Assembly (NCBI GenBank): GCA_051453625.1
Contig: JBOZIK010000001.1
Location: 298,554,383-298,578,683 of the forward strand
DNA: 24,301 nt
Direction of reading: 5' to 3'
Source: Welwitschia mirabilis
Lineage: Eukaryota > Gnetophyta > Gnetopsida > Welwitschiales
Of this stretch, positions 1 through 8,760 are shown piece by piece. The position numbers were made by a program, and so were the translations under genes. Every line of letters starts with the position of its first letter. The first letter of the stretch is position 1. The notes below the pieces were generated by a model. The model was not told the origin of the DNA. It saw nothing but the letters and a program-made list of their open reading frames with translations, and did not search any database.

Positions 1-61
1 AATATTCTTTTTTTTTTTCCTCTACTGTTTTCCCCTTTTGTCTGGTGTTTCCTACTTCGCG

Positions 62-262
62 TTACGTCCTCCCTCCTTGCACATTAATCAAAGTGGTTTT
101 TCCACACCCAGATGGACCCATCATTGCTAGAACATCACCTAGTGCTACGTATCCTGCAACATTGTGCAGGATATCTTTCTCAAAAAAATGTTGAATCTGC
201 CAGCAAAAATCTAAAGACTGATGGTTTTCCTTAGAGTATGACTTTGTATTTCGCATCCACAA
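62..262 (-). CDS. ABCG-type ABC transporter exon, partial (Walker A)
   Basis: The minus-strand frame contains ILHNVAGYVALGDVLAMMGP followed by SGCGKTT and then INVQGGR. This is the start of an ABCG (WBC-type half-transporter) nucleotide-binding domain, with an intact Walker A (GPSGCGKTT) that binds the ATP phosphates. Such proteins export lipids, hormones or secondary metabolites across membranes; the substrate cannot be told here. A likely exon runs 196 to 66: the acceptor GCTGGCAG lies at about 204-197 and a donor GTAACG follows GGR-AC, so the apparent stop at 62-64 would be intronic. The Q in INVQGGR replaces the usual L, and the residues before ILHN do not look like the family, which fits intron read-through or decay. 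No second ABCG exon (signature motif, Walker B, membrane helices) is visible, because the gene would continue off the left edge. Partial gene or pseudogene cannot be separated. Confidence 0.7.
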   Translation of the reverse strand: MWMRNTKSYSKENHQSLDFCWQIQHFFEKDILHNVAGYVALGDVLAMMGPSGCGKTTLINVQGGRT

Positions 263-811
263 AATGTTTACAAAACACGAAAAGTCACCCGATTATCGCA
301 GAGAATCGTTCTCATTTGACAATAAACACAAAGCACAAAAGTGGAGCCAATGACTTTCAAGAATATCAATCAAACCTTAGCATCAGGATGAAATGGTTAT
401 ACTATTTTTCACGGTAGAATCATTGTACGATTTAGTTATTAGGATAAACATAGACCTTTAACAAAGCATTTAAAGAACATCACTAAAAAGAAATCACTGT
501 GTAATATATTCATGCATTTTGAACACAACAATTCAACAAATAATTCCCAAAAAAAAATGTCACTAAAACATAATCAGAAAAAGAAAGCATACGCTTTCCA
601 AGTTTGAACACAAACATTCTAGACATTGTCCTAGACATCAATTGAAAAACATATGTTTTGTGATTTTGGTTAAGAGAAGTGGTCATATATTGAATACAAA
701 CATTTAATAAGCTGTTCACAGAGACAACAAATCATGTTATTACTCAATGAACACAATGGCAAACTTTCAATTAGGATAGAAACCTTAAATAGATGGGAAG
801 AGGATGACTGT
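263..811. other. Intergenic / 3' flank, no gene seen
   Basis: This AT-rich stretch lies between the ABCG exon and the stop codon of the next minus-strand gene. The open frame at 510-719 on the minus strand has no recognisable protein character. The part just below 812 should hold the 3' UTR of the upstream minus-strand gene. I see no repeat here. Confidence 0.5.
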
Positions 812-906
812 TCAGAGTCGAGTTTCAGGGTTTTTTAAATGTCCATTTCTAGCTCTTTTTATTTGTTCGCACAAGGCGATGCTCGCATGAACCCTGGCTT
901 CTTGCA
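812..906 (-). CDS. Terminal coding exon of an unrecognised minus-strand gene
   Basis: On the minus strand a good acceptor (TTTTATTGGTTTTGCAG) ends at 907. The exon then reads 2 nt plus 30 codons to a TGA at 814-812. The peptide is QEARVHASIALCEQIKRARN followed by GHLKNPETRL. It joins in frame to the exon at 1001-1041 across a 94-bp GT..AG intron (907-1000), giving ...GLTKD-LQEARVHAS.... The charged, helix-forming composition and the perfect phase match across canonical splice sites argue for a real C-terminus. I do not recognise the family. The rest of the gene should lie in the 693-N gap and possibly beyond it. Confidence 0.6.
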
Positions 907-1000
907 CTGCAAAACCAATAAAACAAATGAGTTGACAAAAATGGAATCTGAGTTTGCAGCAGTGGGTAAGTGAATAAAGTAGCGTCAGTCACTGACTTAC
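907..1000 (-). other. Intron (94 bp) between the last two exons
   Basis: On the minus strand the donor is GTAAGTCAG, close to the plant consensus. The acceptor is preceded by a T-rich tract and ends TTTTGCAG. The length is typical of short plant introns. Splicing closes the frame as GAC T|TG CAA (D-L-Q), whereas reading through gives a less protein-like sequence. Confidence 0.6.
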
Positions 1001-1041
1001 AGTCCTTGGTGAGCCCTACGTCGCCATTGAGAGCAACAATA
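1001..1041 (-). CDS. Penultimate exon (3' part) of the same unrecognised gene
   Basis: The visible 41 nt encode IVALNGDVGLTKD plus the first base of the next codon and end at the donor CT|GTAAGT. The 5' part of this exon is lost in the N-gap that begins at 1042. Together with 812-906 it gives a 44-residue C-terminus ending in NPETRL. I cannot assign the family. Confidence 0.55.
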
Positions 1042-1734
1042 NNNNNNNNNNNNNNNNNNNNNNNNNNNNNNNNNNNNNNNNNNNNNNNNNNNNNNNNNNN
1101 NNNNNNNNNNNNNNNNNNNNNNNNNNNNNNNNNNNNNNNNNNNNNNNNNNNNNNNNNNNNNNNNNNNNNNNNNNNNNNNNNNNNNNNNNNNNNNNNNNNN
1201 NNNNNNNNNNNNNNNNNNNNNNNNNNNNNNNNNNNNNNNNNNNNNNNNNNNNNNNNNNNNNNNNNNNNNNNNNNNNNNNNNNNNNNNNNNNNNNNNNNNN
1301 NNNNNNNNNNNNNNNNNNNNNNNNNNNNNNNNNNNNNNNNNNNNNNNNNNNNNNNNNNNNNNNNNNNNNNNNNNNNNNNNNNNNNNNNNNNNNNNNNNNN
1401 NNNNNNNNNNNNNNNNNNNNNNNNNNNNNNNNNNNNNNNNNNNNNNNNNNNNNNNNNNNNNNNNNNNNNNNNNNNNNNNNNNNNNNNNNNNNNNNNNNNN
1501 NNNNNNNNNNNNNNNNNNNNNNNNNNNNNNNNNNNNNNNNNNNNNNNNNNNNNNNNNNNNNNNNNNNNNNNNNNNNNNNNNNNNNNNNNNNNNNNNNNNN
1601 NNNNNNNNNNNNNNNNNNNNNNNNNNNNNNNNNNNNNNNNNNNNNNNNNNNNNNNNNNNNNNNNNNNNNNNNNNNNNNNNNNNNNNNNNNNNNNNNNNNN
1701 NNNNNNNNNNNNNNNNNNNNNNNNNNNNNNNNNN
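1042..1734. other. Assembly gap, 693 N
   Basis: This run of N has a non-round length, so it is probably a sized gap, unlike the four 100-N gaps elsewhere. It removes the upstream exons of the minus-strand gene ending at 812. Long apparent open frames that cross it are artefacts of translating N. Confidence 0.95.
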
Positions 1735-1929
1735 TGCAGATTCCAACACAAAGTTTTTAAATTTCTAAATCTATGAAAAGACTTTGAAACTGAAATGAAA
1801 CCAAAGAAATCTTGGGATGAAGAAATCCTTGGATGCTTTGAAAATAGGGATCGAAAATGGTAATTCAATTGTAAAAGCTCATTGTCATTCTCTCAAATTT
1901 ATATTAATGGCTTTGAAGTTGCCCACGAA
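1735..1929. other. Gap-flanking sequence, no gene called
   Basis: The minus-strand frame stays open from about 1868 into the gap, with a serine- and phenylalanine-rich sequence (RISSSQDFFGFISVSKSF), but it has no ATG and no family resemblance. It could be an intron or an exon of the gene whose 3' end is at 812. I cannot decide. Confidence 0.3.
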
Positions 1930-2290
1930 GCTAAATAAAACAAAGGTAGTAAGTTTTCTATTCATTTGGAAGTTGCTATGACAACTAAGCAAAGCAAACT
2001 TGGCAAGTTTCCCATTGATTCTGAAACTTCCACTTAGCTAAAAAGAACATAGCTAACAAGTTTCCTATAAGTTTTAAAATTGCCATCCTTAAACAAAACA
2101 AAGTTGGCAAGTTCGCATTGATTCTGAAACTGGTCAGTTAAATAAAAGGAAGTTGGCAAGCTTCACACTCAACTTAGCACAACAAATTCGAAAAGTTTCT
2201 AAAAACAAAGTTGACAAGTAGAAAAATTTCTTTAATTAAAAACTTTAAGATTACTAAATAAAACAAATTTGACAACTTTCCTAATGATTT
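1930..2290. repeat. Degenerate ~52-bp tandem repeat, about 7 units
   Basis: The core AAACAAAGTTGGCAAGTTTC, followed by CATTGATTCTGAAACTTCC, recurs with its AAGTT anchor near 1951, 2005, 2058, 2110, 2158, 2216 and 2274. Spacings are 54, 53, 52, 48, 58 and 58 bp. Units are strongly diverged, so this is an old minisatellite. It ends directly at the exon-like island that starts near 2284. Confidence 0.7.
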
Positions 2291-2439
2291 TGCGTTGCTT
2301 TCCAAAGTCTAACATCAACGCCGTGATCGAGGAAGGATTTACATGGTGTCTGAGAAAAGGAGGTGCGTCCGCAGCAAAGAAAGTAAAAGATCGGACATTC
2401 TCCACGCTTCGGAACAGACAGACTGTTGCAGTCGGATGA
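2284..2439 (+). CDS. Small open frame of uncertain status (51 aa)
   Basis: An ATG at 2284 opens a 51-codon frame ending TGA at 2437-2439. It includes INAVIEEGFTWCLRKGGASA and AKKVKDRTFSTLRNRQTVAV. The region has many CpGs and balanced codon use, unlike the surrounding AT-rich DNA. The first codons fall within the last unit of the 52-bp repeat, so a true exon, if any, would more likely start after TTTCCAAAG near 2307. I do not recognise the family. The minus strand is also open here, and only one strand can be coding. Confidence 0.2.
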   Translation: MILRCFPKSNINAVIEEGFTWCLRKGGASAAKKVKDRTFSTLRNRQTVAVG

Positions 2440-2552
2440 TTCAAAACATCAAGGATACCAGTGATACTGGTGTGGATACTGTGGAGCCTCTTTCTCGGGC
2501 AAGAGAATCCTCGTGGATTCAGAGTTCCATGTAAATTCTTGGATTTCGGTTC
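2343..2552 (-). CDS. Candidate internal exon on the minus strand (alternative to the plus ORF)
   Basis: Canonical borders enclose exactly 210 nt: acceptor TGTTGCAG ending at 2553 and donor CAT|GTAAAT at 2342-2341. This is 70 codons with phase 0 on both sides and no stop, and includes SITGILDVLNHPTATVCLFR and ENVRSFTFFAADAPPFLRHH. It has the same orientation as the exons at 812-1041, so it could be an upstream exon of that gene, with the gap in between. I recognise no domain. The plus strand is open over the same bases. Confidence 0.25.
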
Positions 2553-2766
2553 CTGCAACAGCATTGAGTTTGGTATGCAAGGCGATATGGAATATTTTGT
2601 TCGACTTGCGTTTGCTTTATTGCTATTAATATTTATTCAGCGGATTTCTTTGGAGATAAGCATTGGCTTGGTTTTACTTTGGTTTATGATTTACAATTCC
2701 TTTAAGTGTCCGCCGTTCTCTTTAATATTAGAAGCGAAGTGGCCGGAACTCAATGTCTTTTTCTGT

Positions 2767-2890
2767 TTCTAGTAAAAGTTATAGGCAATGGGGACGAACT
2801 TACAGTGTGTTTTAGTTTCTATATAAAAGCTATAGGTAATGGGAGGAATTTAGAATGTTTTTTTATTTCTATGTAAAAGTTATAGATATA
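2767..2890. repeat. 50-bp tandem repeat, ~2.5 copies
   Basis: TTCTA-TAAAAGYTATAGG-AATGGG recurs starting at 2767, 2817 and 2867, an exact 50-bp spacing. The last unit is partial. Confidence 0.75.
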
Positions 2891-2952
2891 CATTAGTTTT
2901 TTTAAACTAAAAGTCTGTGTTTATTTTCACTGTGTTTTCATGTTTGTGTTTT

Positions 2953-2988
2953 CATGAGAAAATGCTTCTTGCATTTTTTGTTCTCATG
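2953..2988. repeat. Imperfect hairpin
   Basis: CATGAGAA and AATGC pair with GCATT and TTCTCATG around a 5-nt loop, with a 5-nt bulge (TTTTG) in the right arm. This could be chance or a small palindromic relic. Confidence 0.5.
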
Positions 2989-4647
2989 TATTTTTAATGA
3001 ATTATAATCTAATGAATGTTCAAAGTATGGTGTTTTATGTGCTTTTTCACATTGTAAATCATAGGGTTCAATATTTTTTCAAAGTTAGACATTAAGAATG
3101 TCATTGAAGTTGTTTCTTACACAAGAAAGTATAGTGTTTTTATGGAAAACATGCTTATAGAGTTTCTTAAGAATTTGCTAATGAAATTGGATGTGAATAC
3201 GGCTATTGAGGTGTTGTTTTGTATATCAGAATGTAGAGCCTATATAGTGGAGATGCTATAGCCTAAATCTAAAGTATTGAAAAGTCTTATATGTGACAAA
3301 TGCTATTTCGTGTATTCCTCATTAATAAAACTTTCTTATATAGTAGTAGTTTGCTTCAAATATTCTAAATGTTCATTTTTTTTTTAGATGTTTATTACAA
3401 TTCAAACTTATAATGTCTTTCTATAAACATTAAGATGAGCCTATTGATATTTTATATTTTATAACTTGATTATTTTTCCCTTTGCATTAGAAATTGCAAG
3501 TCAAAAATACCTTTAGTGAAAATTACAGGAAGGATTATAATTTGACAAACTAGTTAAAAATTACAAACTTCTTCCTTTACAAATGCACAAGAATATTGAT
3601 CAATTACAACAAAATCAATCTTTAGTTATAAGAACACATCTTAATTAAAGTCAGTTAATGCTTAAAAATCCCTAAAAACTACAAGGAAAGTATTTAGGAT
3701 AAGAAAGGAGAGGCTAGTGATTTCATGGGTTTCCTATGATTAGACATAAATTCATTTGGATTAAAATTAAATGTCAACTATTATTCAATGGACTTCGTAT
3801 ATCAGATCATAAATATATAGTTTAGACTAAATGACATTTCATTTTAAAAAACAACATAATATGTTTGTAAGACATGAAAGATATCATTTGAAGTATAATT
3901 TGGAAAAGGAAAACTCAACATAAGTATTATAAGATTTCACTTCTAGAAAATTTTAATTTCATCCCAAAGTCATGAAGGTGGTGGGAATTTCTTGGAAATC
4001 AAATACTTATTATTCCAAAAGTTACTTGAAAGGCATAGTCAAGAGGAGCATTATGATTATTTAATTTTAAAAAACTTTAATTGCATTTTAGACTTGTAAT
4101 GCAAGTGGAATTTACTTGAATATTAATTATTAATTTAAAAGTGGATTAAAACTAGATTTATACCTCTATGCCTAAGTCAATATTTTAATTTTATAGTTTA
4201 ATTATCTCTCATTTCATTTGGATGGTATTTCTTAGGTTCATTATGCTTACAAGTCTAATTATCATGATTTCCAAAAAAATAATTCTAATTACACCTAAGA
4301 CCTCATAATATGTTAAATAGGGATCTAAATATTCAAACTCACAACCTCTTAAATGAAAAATAATAGTTTCAATTGCTACATTTTCTTTCTTTTTATATTC
4401 CTCACCAACTTTGTTCTAATTTTTCTTATCCATTCACTATTAAACAATGGAAGAAATATAAATTATCAAAAGGAATTCATAGTTTTAGTGGCCAAAGTTC
4501 ATAAGTGATTTTGCTTAACTACACTAGTAAAGGACTATCTACTTTATAATGGCATGCGTGAATGAGAAATTTGTGAACACCATTAATACAAGTCTAACAT
4601 TGGATGTAATCTATAAATAAACGGAAGATGATTTAAACCAATAAATG

Positions 4648-4677
4648 TTTAGCAATGATATAATGGACATTGCTAAA
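4648..4677. repeat. Perfect 10-bp inverted repeat
   Basis: TTTAGCAATG is followed after 10 nt by CATTGCTAAA. I see no flanking target duplication or longer terminal inverted repeat. Confidence 0.6.
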
Positions 4678-5599
4678 ACCATAGTTTATCATATAGGAAG
4701 AAACCTTCTAAACTTTAATCTTATTTCATGATTGAGTTCCATACATATACAAGGATCCCTTTCAGTAACAAAAACCTAAGTATTATTCCAATTAGTTCAT
4801 TCTATACAAGTTAGAAGTGATAACTTCTTCTCTAACTTCTATCAAATTTAAACATCCATAAATCATAAGAAATGCCCCTTTTAAAAGTGTGTGGACATTG
4901 GTCTAGGAAAGATATCAATACTATGATTTGTGAACTTATCTATAGTTAAGTCCCTTAAAACATTGAAATTATTACCTTCCTTTAAGAGATGAGTAATACC
5001 TTGCAAGCTTAAAGGTCTATAAAAATAACAATGTGAGATTTCATCTTCTGCGACATAATGTACATTTGGAAAGATTAAATATAATGAAATTTGAAATATT
5101 ATGCATTCTAAAGTATTTATTTCATTCTTCTCAATATTAGTTTCTTAATATTTTTCTTGTAATAATTCTACAAAGATTTCTAGTATAGAATTCATTTATA
5201 TTCCTCTCATTTATGATATATTTCCAATAATATTTTAAAATTAAAACACAAAATTATTTTTTGAGTGTTCTTATAATATAAATAATAGACATAACAAGTA
5301 ATTTTAATCTTTCAAAATACATATTTTGAAAACTTATGTTCATTATATTCTCCAACATTTGACTATGTGATATTTACCAATATTGCCTTATGCATGATGG
5401 TACAGGTATTTACCAACACTAACTAATTTTTATCCTGTTTTAAGTCGATGTAGACTACTGATCAAAGATTCAACATTAACCATTTAGAAAATATGCATTG
5501 TTTCTCTCTTGGCTCAACTTTTCTCTCATGCTAGAAGGTAAAGAATGCAAAAATTTTTGGTAGAAAGAGAAACGTTGCTTATTTGGTTTATAGTAAATA

Positions 5600-5727
5600 T
5601 TGACCTTTTGATTAGAGCTCTATGTTGACTTTAACTAAGGTCAACTTAAATGTTTAACAATAGTTGCTTTTGGTCAATGCTTGTACCATTGTCCATAAGG
5701 TGATATTAATAGATATCACTTGGTCAA
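5600..5727. promoter_or_regulatory. Cluster of W-box-like TTGAC elements
   Basis: TTGACC (5600), GTTGACT (5624), GGTCAA (5639), GGTCAA (5672) and GGTCAA (5722) lie within about 130 bp. The 5624-5645 pair forms an imperfect 22-bp palindrome (GTTGAC...GTCAAC). TTGAC[CT] is the WRKY-binding core, but no promoter or gene is evident nearby, so a regulatory role is only a possibility. Confidence 0.25.
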
Positions 5728-6228
5728 ATGTTATCTAAGGTAGTGTATGTATGTTTATTATTGATCTTATAATTTTGATTCCTTTTAAGCTGCTACCTTT
5801 AGCTCCCATTGTCTAAGATCTATCCTCTTGCTTCATATTTTATTATTAAATTTTATTTTGTCATGTGTGACGTGTGACTCATGACTTAATTATAAAATTT
5901 CTTCTTGAATGAATTATATAATGTGTATTGTCTCATTTGTTGCCATTTCATGTTAAAATTTTCTGAACACTTCTTTTTTAAAGGAAAATGAAGGTCTCAA
6001 TAACTTGTAACTATAACTACAAGATGTTCATGATAAGAGTGAAATAACTAATAGCATAAATATTGATAGTTATCAAGTGATTATCATGAAAATGGAACAA
6101 CAAATGGCATAAAATTCACCACCTATAAATAATAAAATGGCACTACCATAAGAAATTCCTCACATCTGAAAAGTTAATGTTTAGCGAAATGAGGAAAAAG
6201 CTATAAAAACAACAAAACCAACCGTCTA
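5701..6228. repeat. 528-bp direct repeat, copy 1
   Basis: This segment matches 7725-8252 nearly base for base, with scattered substitutions only. Both copies share TGATAYTAATAGATRTCACT at the left, TATCCTCTTGCTTYATATTT in the middle, and GAAATGAGGAAAA near the right end. It has no coding content. At 6225 it is joined directly to TCTAGAACGTCCATGCCTCT, which in the second copy lies about 270 bp further on. Confidence 0.85.
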
Positions 6229-6318
6229 GAACGTCCATGCCTCTGCCGCGATCCTATTCATTTGACTGCTCGCCAAAACTCCCACCATCGGAAACACCGT
6301 CGCACTCAAGACGCGCGT
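6225..6318. other. CpG-containing segment next to a gap, shared with 8519
   Basis: TCTAGAACGTCCATGCCTCT and the next ~20 bp match 8519-8555, then similarity fades (ACACCGTCGCACTC against ACAACATCCACT). It is richer in CpG than its surroundings, which suggests a former genic or LTR segment. No protein was recognised. Confidence 0.4.
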
Positions 6319-6418
6319 NNNNNNNNNNNNNNNNNNNNNNNNNNNNNNNNNNNNNNNNNNNNNNNNNNNNNNNNNNNNNNNNNNNNNNNNNNNNNNNNNN
6401 NNNNNNNNNNNNNNNNNN
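6319..6418. other. Assembly gap, 100 N
   Basis: This fixed-size gap of unknown true length borders a long (TC)n run on its right, a likely cause of the break. Confidence 0.95.
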
Positions 6419-6489
<71 letters not shown>

Positions 6490-6490
6490 A
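6419..6490. repeat. (TC)n-(TG)n compound microsatellite
   Basis: About 30 TC units run to 6479, followed by about five TG units. Its left end is hidden in the gap. Confidence 0.95.
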
Positions 6491-7022
6491 TGTGTTTTTT
6501 TAAAATATTCCCCCCTCTCTCTCTTCTTTTTTTTTAAATATCTTTCTCCCCTTTTTCTTTTAATATATAAACCTTTATAACACTTTAAATATACATAAAT
6601 ATCTTTTAATCAAAAAAAATTTCTAATTATTAAAACTTTTTGTCATCTTATGAACTGAAGGGGAGGAAAGAAGCTACATCCATGTTGCATGGTAAAGGGC
6701 ATATCACCAATTCGAAGCAGCTTGTTCCTTGGGCCGAGGTTTCACAAAGAATGCGGGTGTGCAGAAAGCAAGAAAACACCAAAAATGTGTAGTCATTATC
6801 TAGTTTCAAAGAGTTTTCAAAGGCCATTTTGATGCCATTCAGAAATTGTAGATGTTGTAAAACTACACTCGGGGCTCATAGGTGTTGATTAAGGTCCGCT
6901 TTATTGGTCCTTTTTCTCAAATTCTAATAAGAATCAACTCATTTTCTTTGCAAATACTTACAACCCTCTCGCTTATTCCTAAAGAATTGAAGGCAATGAA
7001 GGGACATCACACGCAGGCAGTT
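6491..7022. other. No gene seen; mixed sequence between microsatellite and LTR relic
   Basis: A pyrimidine-rich tail (to about 6560) leads into moderately GC-richer DNA at 6650-6790, with short open frames on the minus strand that match nothing I know. Given the primer site at 7375-7384, part of this may be internal sequence of the minus-strand element. Confidence 0.35.
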
Positions 7023-7374
7023 CTAATGGGGTGGAACTAAAATAGATGGACAGGAGGCGCACAGATGTGCAGGCAATGATAATACCAAAGAAAGCACAAA
7101 GACGAGTACTACTGTGATCAACACAGGCGAGCACCTCTGAACAACGAGTACAATAGTTGCAAGCAAGAAATTGCGATTGCAGTTGTAGAGAAGATTGTAA
7201 ATCACAAACAAATCAAGGCTAAATTTTTCAATGCTTTTATCTTCTGCTTCGATGATCTCACATTTTTCCAGTAGATGCCATCTCTCCAAATCAGGGATTC
7301 CTCTATGCACAGCAAAACAATGCCAAAACCATAAGTATAGGAAGATCAAGAAAAATGCCGCATGAATTCTTTAT
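7023..7374 (-). other. Putative internal region of a minus-strand LTR element
   Basis: This lies directly downstream (minus strand) of a tRNA primer-binding site. The 108-codon open frame at 7023-7349 (IPDLERWHLLEKCEIIEAED near its start, then a V/L-rich stretch) does not resemble gag. The element may be non-autonomous or internally deleted. No gag, protease or RT motif is visible. Confidence 0.3.
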
Positions 7375-7384
7375 TCTGATACCA
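7375..7384 (-). promoter_or_regulatory. Primer-binding site (tRNA-iMet type) of an LTR retroelement
   Basis: The minus strand reads TGGTATCAGA, identical to the first 10 bases of the plant initiator-Met primer site TGGTATCAGAGC used by copia elements. It sits 3 nt after an LTR-like CA end (CCGTCA-ATC-TGG). Confidence 0.6.
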
Positions 7385-7387
7385 GAT

Positions 7388-7723
7388 TGACGGAAAGAAG
7401 GGAATGCAGGACAGAAGTAGAAAGCTCTAGAGAAAACAGAGATAGAGAGAGAGAGAGAGATAGAGAGAGAGAAACAGAGAATATTTCTTAATCGCTACTA
7501 CTTCACCATGTGTCAATTACATTTACCCCATATTTATAGGGTGTTTTTGGCAAAGAAATATGATGATGTTTAATGAGGTGATTGGTAGTTAGAAGTTACA
7601 CGTTACAGAGAAACTTCGATTTGCAGGCATGATTTCAAAAATGGTAAACAAATGCAAAATCCTTCATTGAAATTTCGATTTTAAGGTGTGAACAATGGAC
7701 ATTCTTCGTTGATGTCCACATCA
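7388..7723 (-). mobile_element. Copia-type LTR (solo or truncated)
   Basis: On the minus strand the segment begins TGATGTGGACATCA and ends CCGTCA. It holds a TATA box (TATAAATA, 7531-7538) and a CT-rich leader (7441-7480), and is followed by the tRNA-iMet primer site. The TATA box lies about 147 bp upstream of the primer site, as in an LTR U3/R/U5 layout. The upper edge (7723/7724) coincides with the left edge of repeat copy 2 (7725). No matching second LTR was found below 7023. Confidence 0.55.
7441..7480. repeat. Imperfect (GA)n microsatellite
   Basis: GATAGAGAGA-type repeats, about 40 bp, lie inside the LTR leader region. Confidence 0.9.
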
Positions 7724-7724
7724 G

Positions 7725-8252
7725 TGATACTAATAGATGTCACTTGGTTAAATGTTATCTAAGGTAGTGTATGTAGATTTATTATTGATCTTAAAATTTT
7801 AATTCCTTTTAAGCTCCTACCTTTAGCTCCCATCTTCTAAGATCTATCCTCTTGCTTTATATTTTATTATTAAATTTTATTTTGTCATGTGTAAGGTGTG
7901 TCTCATGACTTAATTATAAAATTTCTTCTTGAATTGACTATATAATGTGTATTGTCTCATTTGTTTCCATTTCATGTTAAAATTTCCTTAACACTTCTTT
8001 TTTAAAAGAAAATGAAGGTCTCATTATCTTCTAACTATAATTACAAGATGTTTATGATAAGAGTGCAATAACTAATAAGATAAATATTGATAGTTATCAA
8101 GTGGTAATCATGAAAATGAAATAGAAAATGGCACAAATTTCATCATGTATAAATAGTAAAATGGTACTACCATAAGAAATTCCTCACATCTAAAAAGTTA
8201 ATGTTTAAAGAAATGAGGAAAATGCTATAAAAACAGTAAAGCTAACCATCTA
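7725..8252. repeat. 528-bp direct repeat, copy 2
   Basis: Counterpart of 5701-6228, of equal length and roughly nine-tenths identical by eye. Its right end, ATCTAAAA, is followed by ~270 bp absent from copy 1 before the shared TCTAGAACGTCC segment resumes at 8519. Confidence 0.85.
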
Positions 8253-8760
8253 AAAAATATAAAAGGAAAACTTTAAAACTCACTAGATATAATATACAAT
8301 GAGGGGAAAGGGAATAATTAAGACACCTTTAAAAACCCTTTCAAAAAAAAAAAAAGGAGCAAATTGGGCCTTTCCATATTTGTGCTAATTTGCTTACATT
8401 CATCCGAGAGATAAGAAATGACTTTCGCCAAAGGCCGATCACCAAAAATTCCTTCTGCATGCTGAAGCTCTCATGTCACCATGCTGAGAACATAGTAGCA
8501 CATAAATGATGCCGTTAGTCTAGAACGTCCATGCCTCTGCTGCGACCCCATTCAAATCGCATCATCAGAAACAACATCCACTAAAGATTGCATATTGATG
8601 GAAGTTGTAGACAAAGCAAGATCATGATGGGTTGTAGTTAAGTAGGCAACCCTCAACATGACTATATTATGTGATGTGTCAAACCAAAAAATTCCCAACT
8701 CGAGCAGCTCATTGAAGCAATGAAGCAATTACACTAGAGCTTATTCAGGATTCATCAGAA
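8253..8760. other. Copy-2-specific segment and shared tail; no gene called
   Basis: 8253-8518 is absent from repeat copy 1 and includes an A13 run at about 8344. 8519-8555 matches 6225-6265. A minus-strand frame around 8520-8640 looks weakly protein-like (SINMQSLVDVVSDDAI) but hits a stop and cannot be assigned. Confidence 0.35.

Larger units (their letters stand above)
2891..5700. other. AT-rich intergenic DNA, no gene seen
   Basis: Stops are dense in all six frames, and there is no protein-like stretch, RNA gene or clear mobile-element end. Small features inside are a hairpin at 2953-2988, an inverted repeat at 4648-4677, and a cluster of TTGAC/GTCAA motifs near 5600-5727. Confidence 0.5.

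Noticed and set aside
849-1868. Long minus- and plus-strand open frames across the 693-N gap
   Set aside because: Most of their length is N translated as X. Only the spliced exon ends at 812-906 and 1001-1041 are supported.
2461-2772. 103-aa plus-strand frame with hydrophobic stretch
   Set aside because: It overlaps the other candidate frames of the island. The hydrophobic part comes from T-rich DNA and resembles no known transmembrane protein.
6237-6537. Two overlapping open frames ending in poly(LS)
   Set aside because: They consist of a gap plus the (TC)n microsatellite, and the LSLSLS run is the repeat translated.
8253-8518. MITE insertion in repeat copy 2
   Set aside because: No terminal inverted repeats were found at the edges; only the short TCTARAA similarity.
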